DNA of 64,000 nucleotides from Mercurialis annua (taxonomy: Eukaryota > Streptophyta > Magnoliopsida > Malpighiales > Euphorbiaceae). This document shows, piece by piece, positions 11,145 through 22,458 of the stretch (position 1 is its first letter; the number at the start of each line of letters is the position of its first letter). The translations under genes were made by a program, and so were the position numbers. The notes beneath the pieces are model-generated. The model searched no databases. It was not told where the DNA came from and saw only the letters and a list, made by a program, of their open reading frames with translations. The stretch spans positions 73,435,665-73,499,664 of the forward strand of contig NC_065570.1 of the NCBI RefSeq assembly GCF_937616625.2. The letters run 5' to 3'.

Positions 11145-12826
11145 ATGGCATCAATTTGGACTCAGGTAATCTCAATTTAATCCATTTCTTCTCACTTTTC
11201 TGTATTTAATGTAATTTGTATTTTATCTTTTGGTTGTAGCCATTCATGGGGACTTCAAAACCCCGTCTTTCTTCTAATTTCATGCAAATTAGCGTGTTAT
11301 CTCATACCCAATTGAAGTTTAATCCATCGCTAATCAATCCCTTGAGAGCCATTGCTGATTCTGATTCACTCAATTCCTCTGAACACCACCAAGTTCCGCT
11401 CAGCCTCCACCACACAGATTCGCCCTTCAATAAACTGCAATCGGCTATTTCCACTCTTCCTCCCGTCGTATTTTTGGTAATTCTTTTATTAATTTTCAAG
11501 GTTAGCGTATTGTTTTAGGTTCATTTAAATCACAGTGTTGAATGCTTTTGTATCAGACAAGAAGACAAGCTGGAAGTAATATTGTAATCTGGCTATGCAT
11601 TGCTGCTGCTTTTTTGGTTATTTCTCTGAGAGTTTTTGTTGCCAGAAATTCCCGCCATAGCCGTCCTCCTGGCTCGGTAGCTGATCTTGTTAGGCGCGGC
11701 CAACTAAGATCTGATAGAAGAGGCATGTACGATTCTCATTCCACCAACTATCATCAGCATTTTATTGACAATTGATTTCCCAGTGGTTTACTTATAACTT
11801 TGTTTAACATGGTATTTACAGTTCGCGGCCTCTCAAGTACGACGATCCATTCAATAATCCGTTGGTTAAGATTAGTAAGAGCAATTCCACTGTTGAAATG
11901 TGCGGAAAGGTTTATCGATTAGCCCCAGTTACGTTGACGAAAGAGGAACAAGCTATACATAAGAAAAGGAGGTCACGGGCTTACCAGTGGAAGAGACCTA
12001 CTATATTCCTTAAAGAGGGAGATTCTATACCTCCTGATGTTGATCCCGAGACGGTCCGATGGATTCCCACAAACCATCCTTTTGCAACTACTGCTAGTGA
12101 CATCGATGAAGACTTGGCACAGACTAATGTTTATCAGAAACATGGTGTTCCATTTCGTATTCGTGCTGAGCATGAGGCACTACAGAAAAAGCTAGAAGCA
12201 CTACAGCAGGTAGGTCAAGATTTAACAAACACCTGAAAAATGCAACTGGAATAGAGAGTATCACCGTAGCTGTATAATATTGTTTTGCCCATAAGAGAGC
12301 AGCTCCTACGTGGTAAAGGCCACAATCTTGTTTGCAAGTAATATAAAGTAATACGAGGTCCTAGTAGTAGCAGTTAGGATTATTTTAAGTGAATCGACTG
12401 TTAATTTAATCGTGATATCTTGCACCTACTGCTGTTAATCATCATGTATTAATCGGCAACCAGATATTTGCATGTTTATCCACAGCTCTTTGCTGTGGTA
12501 TATTTGGTTAAGATGCCTGGAAAACTACAGTGGAGATGGATTGTATTTGGTTATTAACGTAGTGGACTTTGCCTCTTTTATCAGCTTTATTCTTCTGTCT
12601 AAATTACTGTAATGTTTGTTTTCAGGATCAGAAACTGAATAAACTAGTCATCGATACTGGCAACGTTAAAGATTATGAAAGACCATTCAAGTCAAATTCA
12701 AAGTCCAATGAGATTCCAGAGCGCACCACCTTCAACAATCAGGCAGCGGAATCTAAACATTCAAACAAAGATTCGTCTCCAAATTCCTTAAACAGCAGTT
12801 CATCCCCAGAGGAAACGAAGAAATAG
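11145..12826 (+). CDS. MCD1: MCD1-like plastid division site protein
   Basis: Five exons: 11145-11165, 11240-11476, 11557-11726, 11822-12209, 12626-12826, giving 338 residues (Arabidopsis MCD1 is of similar length). All introns are GT-AG and the frame is kept throughout. The protein has a Ser-rich N-terminus suited to plastid import, one transmembrane helix (about 94-115, IVIWLCIAAAFLVISLRVFV), and a conserved stroma-side part with PLKYDDPFNNP, VYRLAPVTLT, RAYQWKRPTIFLKEGD and a coiled segment near EALQKKLEALQQ. MCD1 is an inner-envelope protein that, with the Min system and ARC6, places the FtsZ ring at mid-chloroplast. The assignment rests on remembered family motifs plus synteny (ATL80 and TMT1 as neighbours). 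The tRNA ends 240 bp upstream on the other strand. Confidence 0.85.
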
Positions 12827-13368
12827 CAGACTAGTTTTTGTTTTCGTTTACAATATGCTAGCCCCTCTACGTGTCAATTTTGAACTGAACTCTCGATTTT
12901 GAGGATTATAATTCTTGAACTTTAGAACCAGTGGACATGCATGTCAATTTCTGCTCACTCCAGTTGTAGAAGTACGAGATTGAATGCCGGAAATGATGGC
13001 AGATTTCATGTTACTATGTGAATTAAAGGGTAATGTATGTGTTGTCAATTGTCATGAACTTTGTACTTCTGGTTCTGACAAACTATTGAAGTTGTAAATA
13101 ATGTTTTGGTTAGTTTCTTAAAAAAATGTTAGTCATTGGGATGTTCATTATATATTTCTTCCCGTTTTCTGCTTTTCATACTTAACTATCTTCAAGTTCA
13201 ACATTATGGTGCTATCATGCAAAATATTAGGAAAAATCACTTAATGTATAGAATATTCATTTCAAAAGGACAACACAAAAATTTCTGAATACACACATCC
13301 GGTGAAATCTTTAGCAGCTCAAACTGTATAAGAATCAAGTCTATAGCATTTTCAAGACCATCCGTCAG
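12827..13368. other. Convergent 3' regions of MCD1 and TST1
   Basis: No gene. The stop codons of two convergent genes face each other across this 542-bp stretch, which must hold both 3' UTRs. Confidence 0.6.
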
Positions 13369-16300
13369 TTACTGATTCTTGGCAGCATCAGCTTGTCTTG
13401 CACCGATAGCAAAGAATTCTGTAATGACTTCAAGGGGCATGCCTTTGGTTTCTGGAACCTTTAAGAAGACGAAGATCCAAGACACAACACACATAACAGC
13501 AAAAATGATAAACACGCCCTGTAAACCGATCGATGTCAGCATTGCTGGCAGTGAGTAGGTAACGATGATATCTGATATCCAGTATACTAAGGCACAGATT
13601 GCAATGCAGAGACCGCGCACTCTTGTCGGGAAGATCTCCGAGCATAGGATATTTGGAACTGGCCCATAAGCCATTACAAAACAGCAGAAATAAACCACCA
13701 CACAGGTGGTTGAGATTGCTGCATTCGCAACTGTACCCAAGTTGACAGATCCACTTATGATTAGAATCACAAGCGAACCTATAAGCACAGGGATAGTGGC
13801 TAGTAGTAATGTCCTGCACAAAGAGAACAATTTATTAAACAATATAAGAATTTTTCAGATGAAAATACATAAAAAGGCTGTTTGGTTAAAAACCATGCAC
13901 GATCGCAAGGCTCGATGCACAAATGCAAATCACCTTCTGCCGGAGACATCCATAAGCCTCATGCCTACAGCTATGCAAGGAAGCATCAGGAGTGTTGTTA
14001 TTCCACTGATGAGGAATGATGCAGACACCGAACTAAGGCCAAGGTTCGAAAGAAGAACTTCAACGCCTGCTTGTTCAAGAATTTGAGGAGTGTAGTAGAG
14101 AATACCACCTATACCAGAAAACTGCGAGCAAGTATGACAATAATCTTTGTTAGCCACTACTTAATGACCTATTCATAAATGTAAATCAGAACCTACTGTT
14201 GCTACTTCAGATTTAATAAATGATAAAAGCAGATGCCGAAGAGAATAGTATATGTGAAAAGAATGGACCTACTTGCTGAAGGATTTGAATCCCGACCCCA
14301 ACAATCAATGCACGCTTAACTCCAGGATCAAGTAAAGCAGCCCAAAGTGGCCCCTTTTTAGCAGTTTCAGCTGGATGAATCATTGCAGGTCCAACCGGAT
14401 GCTGATCCAGAAGCTCCTTGGAATAAAGAGCAGATTGACTAACAAGAGCAGCAGCCTGGATGCACTCGCCTTCTGCGGGAACATCACCGCCGACAAGTGA
14501 AATAAGAGAGCCACGACGAGATCCAGGGGCACCTTCTTGGTGTAAATAAACCCTCTGAAATCCACCTTCCTTCTTTCCATCTTCACCTTCTCTCTCAGAC
14601 CATTTCCATGCCAACTGCCAACCACCACCAATACCTGTACTACTAACTGCTTCACCAGTTCCTTGCATGAGACTACTATGACGTCTCATGTTCATAATGC
14701 TGCCATGAGAAGGAGGGGGTGGCATATCCTTTTCCAGGCTTGTTGTCTGACGTGAGATCAGCGGACTGTGTAAATTGTCATCCGAGTCTTCCCCGGCAGC
14801 TTCTGACATGTAGTCGTCGCCTTCCCTCTGTAAGCTCTCTTCATCCCAGTGTTCATGCTTAACATGAGGCTCTGCTGTACTTATCATGCTACCGAAATTA
14901 GCGAAAAGCATGCTTCCCCGCATGCTTCCTGTTTCAGGAAGCTTCTCATGAACACTACCAAAAAGAGTCACAAGAGGATCCATAAGGGGAACACTTTGGT
15001 TCACCATGCTTCCATGGCGAGAGACAAGGGTAAGGGAACTTTGTCCAGTTACAGGTTTAGCAACCCAGGAAAGACCTGCTTCAGGTCCATATAGTTTGAT
15101 TTTGTCATTCTCAGCGGCGTGCTCATGATCATCAGCAAGTTCATCTCCTGGGCCTATTATGTACTCTTCTATCGATGTTTCACCCCCAATACCAAGACCT
15201 TCAACTAGTAAAGCCATCTCACCTGCAGCCACAGAAAGATTTGGAGCAACCAGTTCATACAGTTCCATAAGCTACAAAATGGAAAATGATATTTATAAAT
15301 GTTGATCGCTGGATATTTGAAATGCTGTTGCATGTTATTTTGATTTCAGTTAAAACATATGGATAAATCATCATATACACTAAGCGCCTTAAGCCATAAC
15401 GCATATATCCAGACAAATATTGGCAGAATCAGGTCGATTACGAGTAAATATGACGAAACTATCAAGTATTCAGTTTTAAATTAAGTGAATAATAATTTTA
15501 ACAAGCTGGTAAAATATCAAGCACCTTCAAAAACAATGATTTTAAGCTAGGAGCCAGAAAAGTTGACACGTTTGTTCCCAAGTAAATAGAATTTCGATGA
15601 TGTGAACATACATGGAAACTTCTATTTCAAGATACATTTGAAATAAATATGCACATACAATAAGAGATAACCGTCCCTGATTTCTCTGCTAAAACAAACA
15701 ATGAATAATGCCATTGATTTGGTAAACACAATTCAAAATCTTTTTCCTACAAAGAAAAATGGATAAAAAGAGAAGAGGAAGGAATGAGAACAAAATAAAC
15801 CTGAAACATCTTCCCGTCCACGTAATCTCTGTAGAACCTGTTTTGCCTCAATCATCTTTCCTTTGCTCACAAGCCATCGAGGGGATTCAGGCAGATAAAA
15901 TATTGTCAATGCAAAATAAAGCATGGAAGGTATGGAAAGAACCCCCAACATCAACCTCCAGCTTGGGGAGGGTGACAAGGACATCCCAAAAACCATACAA
16001 TATGACAAAAACATGCCTCCTGAACCAGTAAACTGCGGAAGTGTGTTTAGCATTCCCCTTATATCTGATGGGGCAGTCTCGGAGATATAGACTGGAATAA
16101 GCGTAACAGCTAGACCAATTGCAAATCCAGTTAATAGCCTTGCTGCGCATAGAACATAGACATTTGGAGACCACAACATTACCAAACCGCTGACGAAATA
16201 AAGTGTTGAGGAAATTATGAGCATTGGACGGCGACCAAGCCAATCTGATATGGCTCCTGAGCATGTTGTAATTGTTGTTGCTCCAAAAAGTGACATGGCC

Positions 16301-16706
16301 ACGAGCAGACCTTCGACTGATGTTTGCAAATTGAGGTCTCTCTTGATGTAAACGAGTGCCCCTGAAAGCACAGAAGAGCAAATAACAAGAGCATTTAATT
16401 CTTTCTTATTCTTAAGCAAATCCTCGAGACGGCTTAAGTGATCTACACCGAATCAATATCCGACACTGACAATTACGCGCTATAGCAACATCCTAAGATA
16501 ATACTATGACATAGAAAAGTAAACATAGCAATAAGGCAAATTTGATTTCTGATATGATGAATTCCAGAAGTTCATATTGAAATCAGCAACTTTTACATGA
16601 AAGAATAAAAGAATTAGAAGAAATTACCAGCAATAGTGGCATTATCCCATCCTTGCAAGAAGCTACCAATGCAAGCAGTGATAGCCACAAGTACAGCTCC
16701 TTTCAT
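13369..16706 (-). CDS. TST1: Tonoplast monosaccharide/H+ antiporter, TST1/TMT1 type
   Basis: Five coding exons read on minus: 16628-16706, 15801-16361, 14273-15222, 13934-14121, 13369-13813. The frame closes exactly to 740 residues, the family length. It is a major facilitator sugar transporter: exon 1 has GSFLQGWDNATIAG (helix 1), exon 2 has SDWLGRRPMLI and LPESPRWLVSKGK, and exons 4-5 have GGILYYTPQILE and VPETKGMPLEVI. Between helices 6 and 7 is the very long hydrophilic loop (about 214-500) that sets TMT/TST proteins apart, rich in Ser and acidic residues and known in the family as a phosphorylation target. These proteins load hexoses and sucrose into the vacuole in exchange for protons. 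A likely 5' UTR intron spans 16747-16934. Synteny favours TST1 over TST2. Confidence 0.92.
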
Positions 16707-16746
16707 TTTTGTAATCAATCAAACAAACTCTCAATTCTGCACTAAA

Positions 16747-16934
16747 CTGCAACAAAACAAGAATTTAGATAGCCAAAATGATCCCTATTTCAGATCTGAT
16801 GTCCTTCATCTCTTCAAAATTTCAGTACAATTAAATCACCCCTATCCCAGCATATTCTATCACTTAAAAGAGTATCTAACGAATGGATTCAATTTAAAAC
16901 CGATGGACATCAGCAAAAACAAAAACAAAAATAC
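16747..16934 (-). other. Probable 5' UTR intron of TST1
   Basis: On the minus strand, AAAAAG|GTATTTTTG starts at 16934 and TTTTGTTGCAG ends at 16747, 40 bases upstream of the ATG. The part between is AT-rich. Boundaries are inferred from consensus only. Confidence 0.5.
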
Positions 16935-17040
16935 CTTTTTAGATTCTCAATAACCCTAAAAAAAGGGTGAGGTGAGGATTGGCAGAGAAATCCTGCTGTA
17001 AGAAAACATAGTCATGCCACTGTTAAGACTAGATCGAGTG

Positions 17041-17050
17041 TTTATATAAA
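17041..17050 (-). promoter_or_regulatory. TATA box of TST1
   Basis: TTTATATAAA lies about 335 bp upstream of the ATG, ahead of the proposed 5' UTR intron, which puts transcription start near 17010-17020. Confidence 0.55.
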
Positions 17051-18008
17051 GAAGGAATCCATGAACTGGCTCCTTCGATTGAGTGAGAAGAGAATTCCAA
17101 AATTAAAAAAAAAAAAAAAAAGTGATATATCTGGCAAATAATAAAGAACTAAGATTAATATGAACACTCGTCAAATACTAGGGAGCCACTCACTCGGTTA
17201 AAATAAAAGAAAACCCAGAAAACAATTCACTATTCACCACTATCATTTGGAGTATAAAGATATGCACATTCAATTTAATTAAATACTATAAATAAAGTAG
17301 GAAACACAACCGATCTACTCTTCTTTCAATCAACTATCGACATATTCTTTTATTTTTATTTTCCCTTTTGTATTTTAGTTAATGTGACATCAGAATAATT
17401 ACAATAATTGAAGAAGCTGAGATGATATGAACTGTACTTCCTCTGTAAAAATATTGGACCGTTAAAAACTATACTTGTATTTTGTTTTTTAAAGTGTAGT
17501 TTTCATTTTATTAATACTGCCATTTATTTTAATACATTAAGTTGATAGTGTCAATACTTTTTATAAAGCCCGCCCACTACCTTTCCAAAGAGAGGGAGAT
17601 GGCTCAAAGATGATGTGGTGGAGCCACGTGGGTAGACGGAGCCACGTGGATCCAACGTAAGCTTACTTGCAAAAGAATTCATGCTGCCAACTTCTTTAGT
17701 TTATAAGTAGAAAAGAACAATATAATATAATAAAATTAAAATACGTGAAATCAATGTATATCGCATCCAGCACGGGCGGGTTTGGTATGCTGTGAACTAA
17801 GTAGAGATGGCAATTTCCAACTCAGTGTGCTGACATGATATGATCAAATTAAACCAGTTTTAATTGAATTTATATAATTTATAACAAAATAGACCATTTT
17901 GTTTACGATACCAAATGTAATTGACAAAACGGATTAAATCCATTTGATTCATAACCAATGTATTTAAAGATATTATAAATTAATCAAAAATATACTCATA
18001 TCACACAT
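17051..18008. other. Intergenic, TST1 upstream region
   Basis: AT-rich, without genes. It contains the G-box pair listed separately and ends at the left target duplication of a SINE. Confidence 0.5.
17625..17648. promoter_or_regulatory. Tandem G-boxes upstream of TST1
   Basis: CACGTG occurs at 17625-17630 and 17643-17648 inside an 18-bp direct repeat of GGAGCCACGTGG-type sequence, about 575 bp beyond the TST1 TATA box. CACGTGG is the core of ABRE/G-box sites bound by plant bZIP and bHLH factors. Function here is inferred from the doubled motif. Confidence 0.5.
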
Positions 18009-18110
18009 ATAAGCTATATCTCAAATGGTATAAAGACGAGCAATAATCTCTTAAATCGTGAAATTGTTTTCTCCCACAAACACCCCATTTTGTCAATTAT
18101 ATAAATAAGT
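18009..18110 (+). mobile_element. 102-bp SINE-like insertion
   Basis: The 18-base string TATACTCATATCACACAT is exact at 17991-18008 and 18111-18128. The insert starts ATAAGCTATATCTCAAATGG, resembling the A box of tRNA-derived SINEs (TAGCTCAAATGGT), and has a weak B-box-like GTGAAATTG. Size and long duplication suit a short SINE. Confidence 0.55.
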
Positions 18111-18589
18111 TATACTCATATCACACATTATAATAGATGTTGTAGATTTTAAAGTTTAAAATCAATCGACGATAAATTTATAATTATTTAGAAGTTTTAT
18201 TGTTTTGATTTTTCCTTAATTTGCTTTTCTTAGAAAACTTATGCTATTAGCAAATTTATTGTATATTTAATAAATTGTTTTGTATAAATGATTATAATTA
18301 TTTTATTAAAAAATAAGTTAATTATGTTAAATATGCTATTAAAAATGTGCTAAACAAATTATTGTGTATATTTATAGTAAACGGGTTAAATGAATTATTT
18401 GTATATATATCGATGGATCAATAAATGAGTTAAACAAATAAATATATGTTAGTTTCATTAAATAATGTTTTGTGTTCGAATCTAAAATCCAATATGATGA
18501 GCTAACGTATCAAATTTGGATTAAATAATATCTCAATTTAAAACAAGTACACGATATAATTATGATATAATCACACAAATTGTCAATTT

Positions 18590-18755
18590 TAGTGGCAAGG
18601 CGTATTCGGTAACTAAAAGTTTCGATTTCAAAGAAGTTGGGCGTTCGAACCTCGAATTCTTCTCAGACGGTGATTTGCCTGGTTTAACTTTAAAAAGTAC
18701 ATAGCTTCCCACCAATAATCAATTTAGAACAGGTTTGTCTTTGATAAAAAAAAAA
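18590..18755 (+). mobile_element. SINE-like sequence with B box
   Basis: TAGTGGCAAGGCG (A-box-like) is followed about 50 bases later by GGCGTTCGAACCTC (strong B box), and the sequence ends in GATAAAAAAAAAAG. No clear target duplication was found, so the ends are approximate. Confidence 0.45.
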
Positions 18756-20724
18756 GTTAAATATGGAACAAATTTAAATTGTTTTGATCGAATTTTATTA
18801 TTTTAGTACCGAATCCACCTAATTAATCGAGATACTAGTATTTTTAATATTAAAAAAAAACGTATATGAAACCAGCCAAAAAGTTGAGTAGAGAAGGAGG
18901 CGAAGCTTGTCATGTGGTGTGGCTCTTGTGATTTGCCAATGGCCTTTTGTGTTGCGGTGGACATGGGTACTACTAATACTATTCAGTATTTTCACTAATC
19001 TTCATCATATCACCCCTTATGCTTTATAAAGCCACTTCTCTCTCACTTTTTTTAATTTTCCTTGCTCCATCTTTTGTATTTATTATTTAAATGACAATAA
19101 CAAACATAATATTTTTTTTATTTTTTTTAATAATTTTATTCAGGCATTTGCCACGTAAGAAACCACCAGCTCCCGTTGATTCTACAAGTACTAAACAAGC
19201 GGACAATAAAAAATAATTTTTAAAATTAGTTATATTTAAATATTAAATAGAAAATAAATTCTAATTGATAATTAAAATTATTCTCACCAATTCATAATAT
19301 TTATTATTTTAAAAGATATTGTCTATAATATTTATCATCTTATAATATCAAAAAAACAGTTGTTGTTATTTTTTCAAATTCACTCTTTATTAATTTATTG
19401 AATGAATACAATAACACAAATAAAAAACAATCATAAATATCAATAATTCTAAAATACAATTAATTTTGTTATAAATTTAGACATAATTTTTTCGTGTGTT
19501 AAAGGCTAAAACAAAAAAATATAAAGGACAGAGAGAATAATATTTTAAATTGTTTTTATAACAAATTAGTTCATATCTAAAAAAAATGTTATACGTGTTT
19601 TGGTAAAAAAATAAAAAATTATAAGAATTTTTGATAATTTAATAGATAATTATTCAATTTTTAATTAAAAAATTTCAAATTATAAACTGCTTAATCATAG
19701 AAAATAAATTAAATAATTTGATAATATTTTATTTTATTAATTAGAATGTAAAATTATTTATTATTTATTTTAAAAAAAATTAACATAAAAACATAATATT
19801 ATTAGACAAAACATGCACGCTTTTTTGTTCAAATTTTTTTTAGTATTTTTAATAATAATTTTATATATATATAAACTTAATTATCTATATTTTTTATGAA
19901 ATAACACACACATATATTGTTTTCTTAATATAGAAATACTTAGAGAGTTCTGATGATATATCTAACTACTTGGTGTAATTTTCTTGATATAGTTAAACAC
20001 AAGCCAAAGCGATGTTCTGGAATTAGTTCCTTGAAGATGGGAAAAAGATACACAGGTTCGCCACTTGAAGCAAAGGAACTAAAGTTGTTGCATATAGATC
20101 CAACACATAAAACTCCAACACACTAAAATTCATATCATTAATAAGTACTTATAAACAAAATTATTAATCAATGAAGCCACTATATAATTTATTTGAGAGT
20201 TATTATTCCAGATAAATGCTATATTACGTCATTTTATATTAAGCTAATAAATATTCGCGATATTGGAATATTTAATTACTATTGATTCTTTTAATCAATA
20301 AATATTCTTATATTGCAAAATGTTTGATTTGTTTGTTATGTGAATGATATTGTATAATAGTTGTGCTGAATAATTATTTTTTATTTGATATTTCCATATT
20401 CACAAAATTAGTATCATTTCATTGATTTTTTTTTTATCGTTTTTCTTTGTCTGATATGATTATATTAAGCTTATGTGATAGGATCCATTGCGCTTATTCA
20501 CCCCAATGATCATTTATGCCTTTAACATGAAAACAAAGATAGATCTACAACTGCATTATTCCATTATAAAATGACAACAAATCTACCTAAACCGGATCTT
20601 CAGGATTTCATTCTATAATTCATAAATATTAGTATATTTTATTTGAATCTTATTCTGCAATTCAAAAATAGCAAATTTTATATGACCATAGTATGCAAAG
20701 ATCTAATATCGGTAAAAATGTCTA
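18756..20724. other. Intergenic, no gene seen
   Basis: Very AT-rich, with runs of A and T and TA microsatellites (for example near 19862). No gene, RNA or clear element ends. Confidence 0.5.
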
Positions 20725-20740
20725 GTAAACTCGTTTTTTA

Positions 20741-20824
20741 GTTTTTTATTTTTATCAAAAGAGTATTAATATTAAGAAATTGAGCAAGGGAATACAGCCT
20801 AAAACTACAACTTGTCCCTAATAT
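20741..20824 (-). mobile_element. 84-bp retroposon stub with 16-bp TSD
   Basis: GTAAACTCGTTTTTTA is exact at 20725-20740 and 20825-20840. On the minus strand the insert ends in GATAAAAATAAAAAAC, an A-rich 3' end. The rest looks like the last bases of a LINE 3' UTR, so this is probably a severely 5'-truncated LINE copy. Confidence 0.55.
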
Positions 20825-20840
20825 GTAAACTCGTTTTTTA

Positions 20841-22458
20841 TAGTATTATTTTAAGAAGCAAGAAACCAACAAAAATCATACTTAGGCATAGTTATCAGGG
20901 GCGTACGAGCCGATTCCGAGTTAGACTAAATTTGAACTCGAATTCGAATATGTTATATAAGTTCGAGCTCGAATGATAATTGAACTACTACTCGAGTTAA
21001 ATAAAGAATAAAAAATAATTTATATTTGGCATATTTTACTATAAAATATAAACATATTAAAATGATACTTGAGTCGGTTGGTAGTAAATTTGATTCACTA
21101 AATGCTCGAACTCAACTGGAATTTATTGAGCTTCTTTCTTGAATTAATCTCAAATAATTTTCAAGTAGCTCAACTCGTTTACATCCCTATTAATTATAGT
21201 CTATATGCAACATTCTCAATTTAATATTAATTGAATTATCAATTTATAATTATAATCAATTAACTTTAAAATTGATATTATTAGAAATTAATTTTCCAAT
21301 CAATTGATTTCAAAATTAATTGTGTTATAAATTAGTTTTAAAATTTTGAAATTGTGATCAATTTGCTCAATTTATTTTTATCAACGAGTCAATAAAATAT
21401 TTTTTAGAAGTGATAAATTTTGAACAATCGGTTAAATTGATAAACCTAGAAGCTGATTTATAATAGTAAACCAATTTTTTGCAATTAAATGACAATATAT
21501 AATAAATTCAGGATCAAATAGATATTTCATTAGAACCTTTTACCTACAAAAATAAATACAACATAAGTTGATTTTCCCCTTCAACTTGGTACAAAATATC
21601 AAAGAAAATGAAATTTATGACCTTGGACAAAAACATATATGAAATTGGCGTTTTAAATGAAATCAACCATAAATCTGGTGTTTTGTTTCATTTTACTCCT
21701 TCAACTTTATATTGTCCAATATATTTTTGCCACCTCAGTCGTAACGTAATTTATATATAATGCTTTGATCATTTTCTGACACTTCCGCTTAACGGATAAA
21801 ATAAACCAAATTAACTAATTTGTGAATGTTGTTATCGAAAATCATAAGTTTATCTTTAATTGTTTTCTTTTTCGCCCATGAACCTTCATTGAAAATATAT
21901 TTGTTATTTTCCCCTTCAAGTGCTAACTTACTTACCTAATATTGCAGATTAAAAAAATTGAAAATATCTTTATCAAGGTCTTGTTTACAATTTAAAATCC
22001 TCAGCCAATCGAACGACGTCGTATCTATTAGACAATAAAAAAAGTAAATTATTACGAAATTCCTCATATTTATCATAATTTATACTTTAGTTCTTTTAAT
22101 TTGAAAATCGGACAATATGGTCACTCACTTTTATTTCCATCAAACGGTTTAGTCAACCGTTTAATTTCCATCAAACGGTTTAATTTTTTAAACACGAGGG
22201 ACGAAATCGTTGATAACAACAAAAGCGAGGGACGGAATTGTTTAGAAAAATAAAAGTGCGGAATCATATAGTTTTATTAACTCCGTTGGCTAACAACAAA
22301 ATGAACGAAAGAACTAAATATAAAAGCGAAATCATATGGTTTCAAACAGGAGGGATTAAAATGTGACTGATGGCTTATAATAATTTGGTCTAATAAAAAT
22401 GAATGTAGTTTCCCGCGTTGTTGAATTAAGAGCAACAAATGAGAATGTGGATTGAGGA
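20841..22458. other. Intergenic upstream of the PPR gene
   Basis: No gene. Several inverted-repeat-like phrases (21200-21500, 21560-21740) suggest decayed MITEs. At 22135-22190 TTTCCATCAAACGGTTTA occurs twice in a row. Promoter elements of the PPR gene could not be pinned down. Confidence 0.45.
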
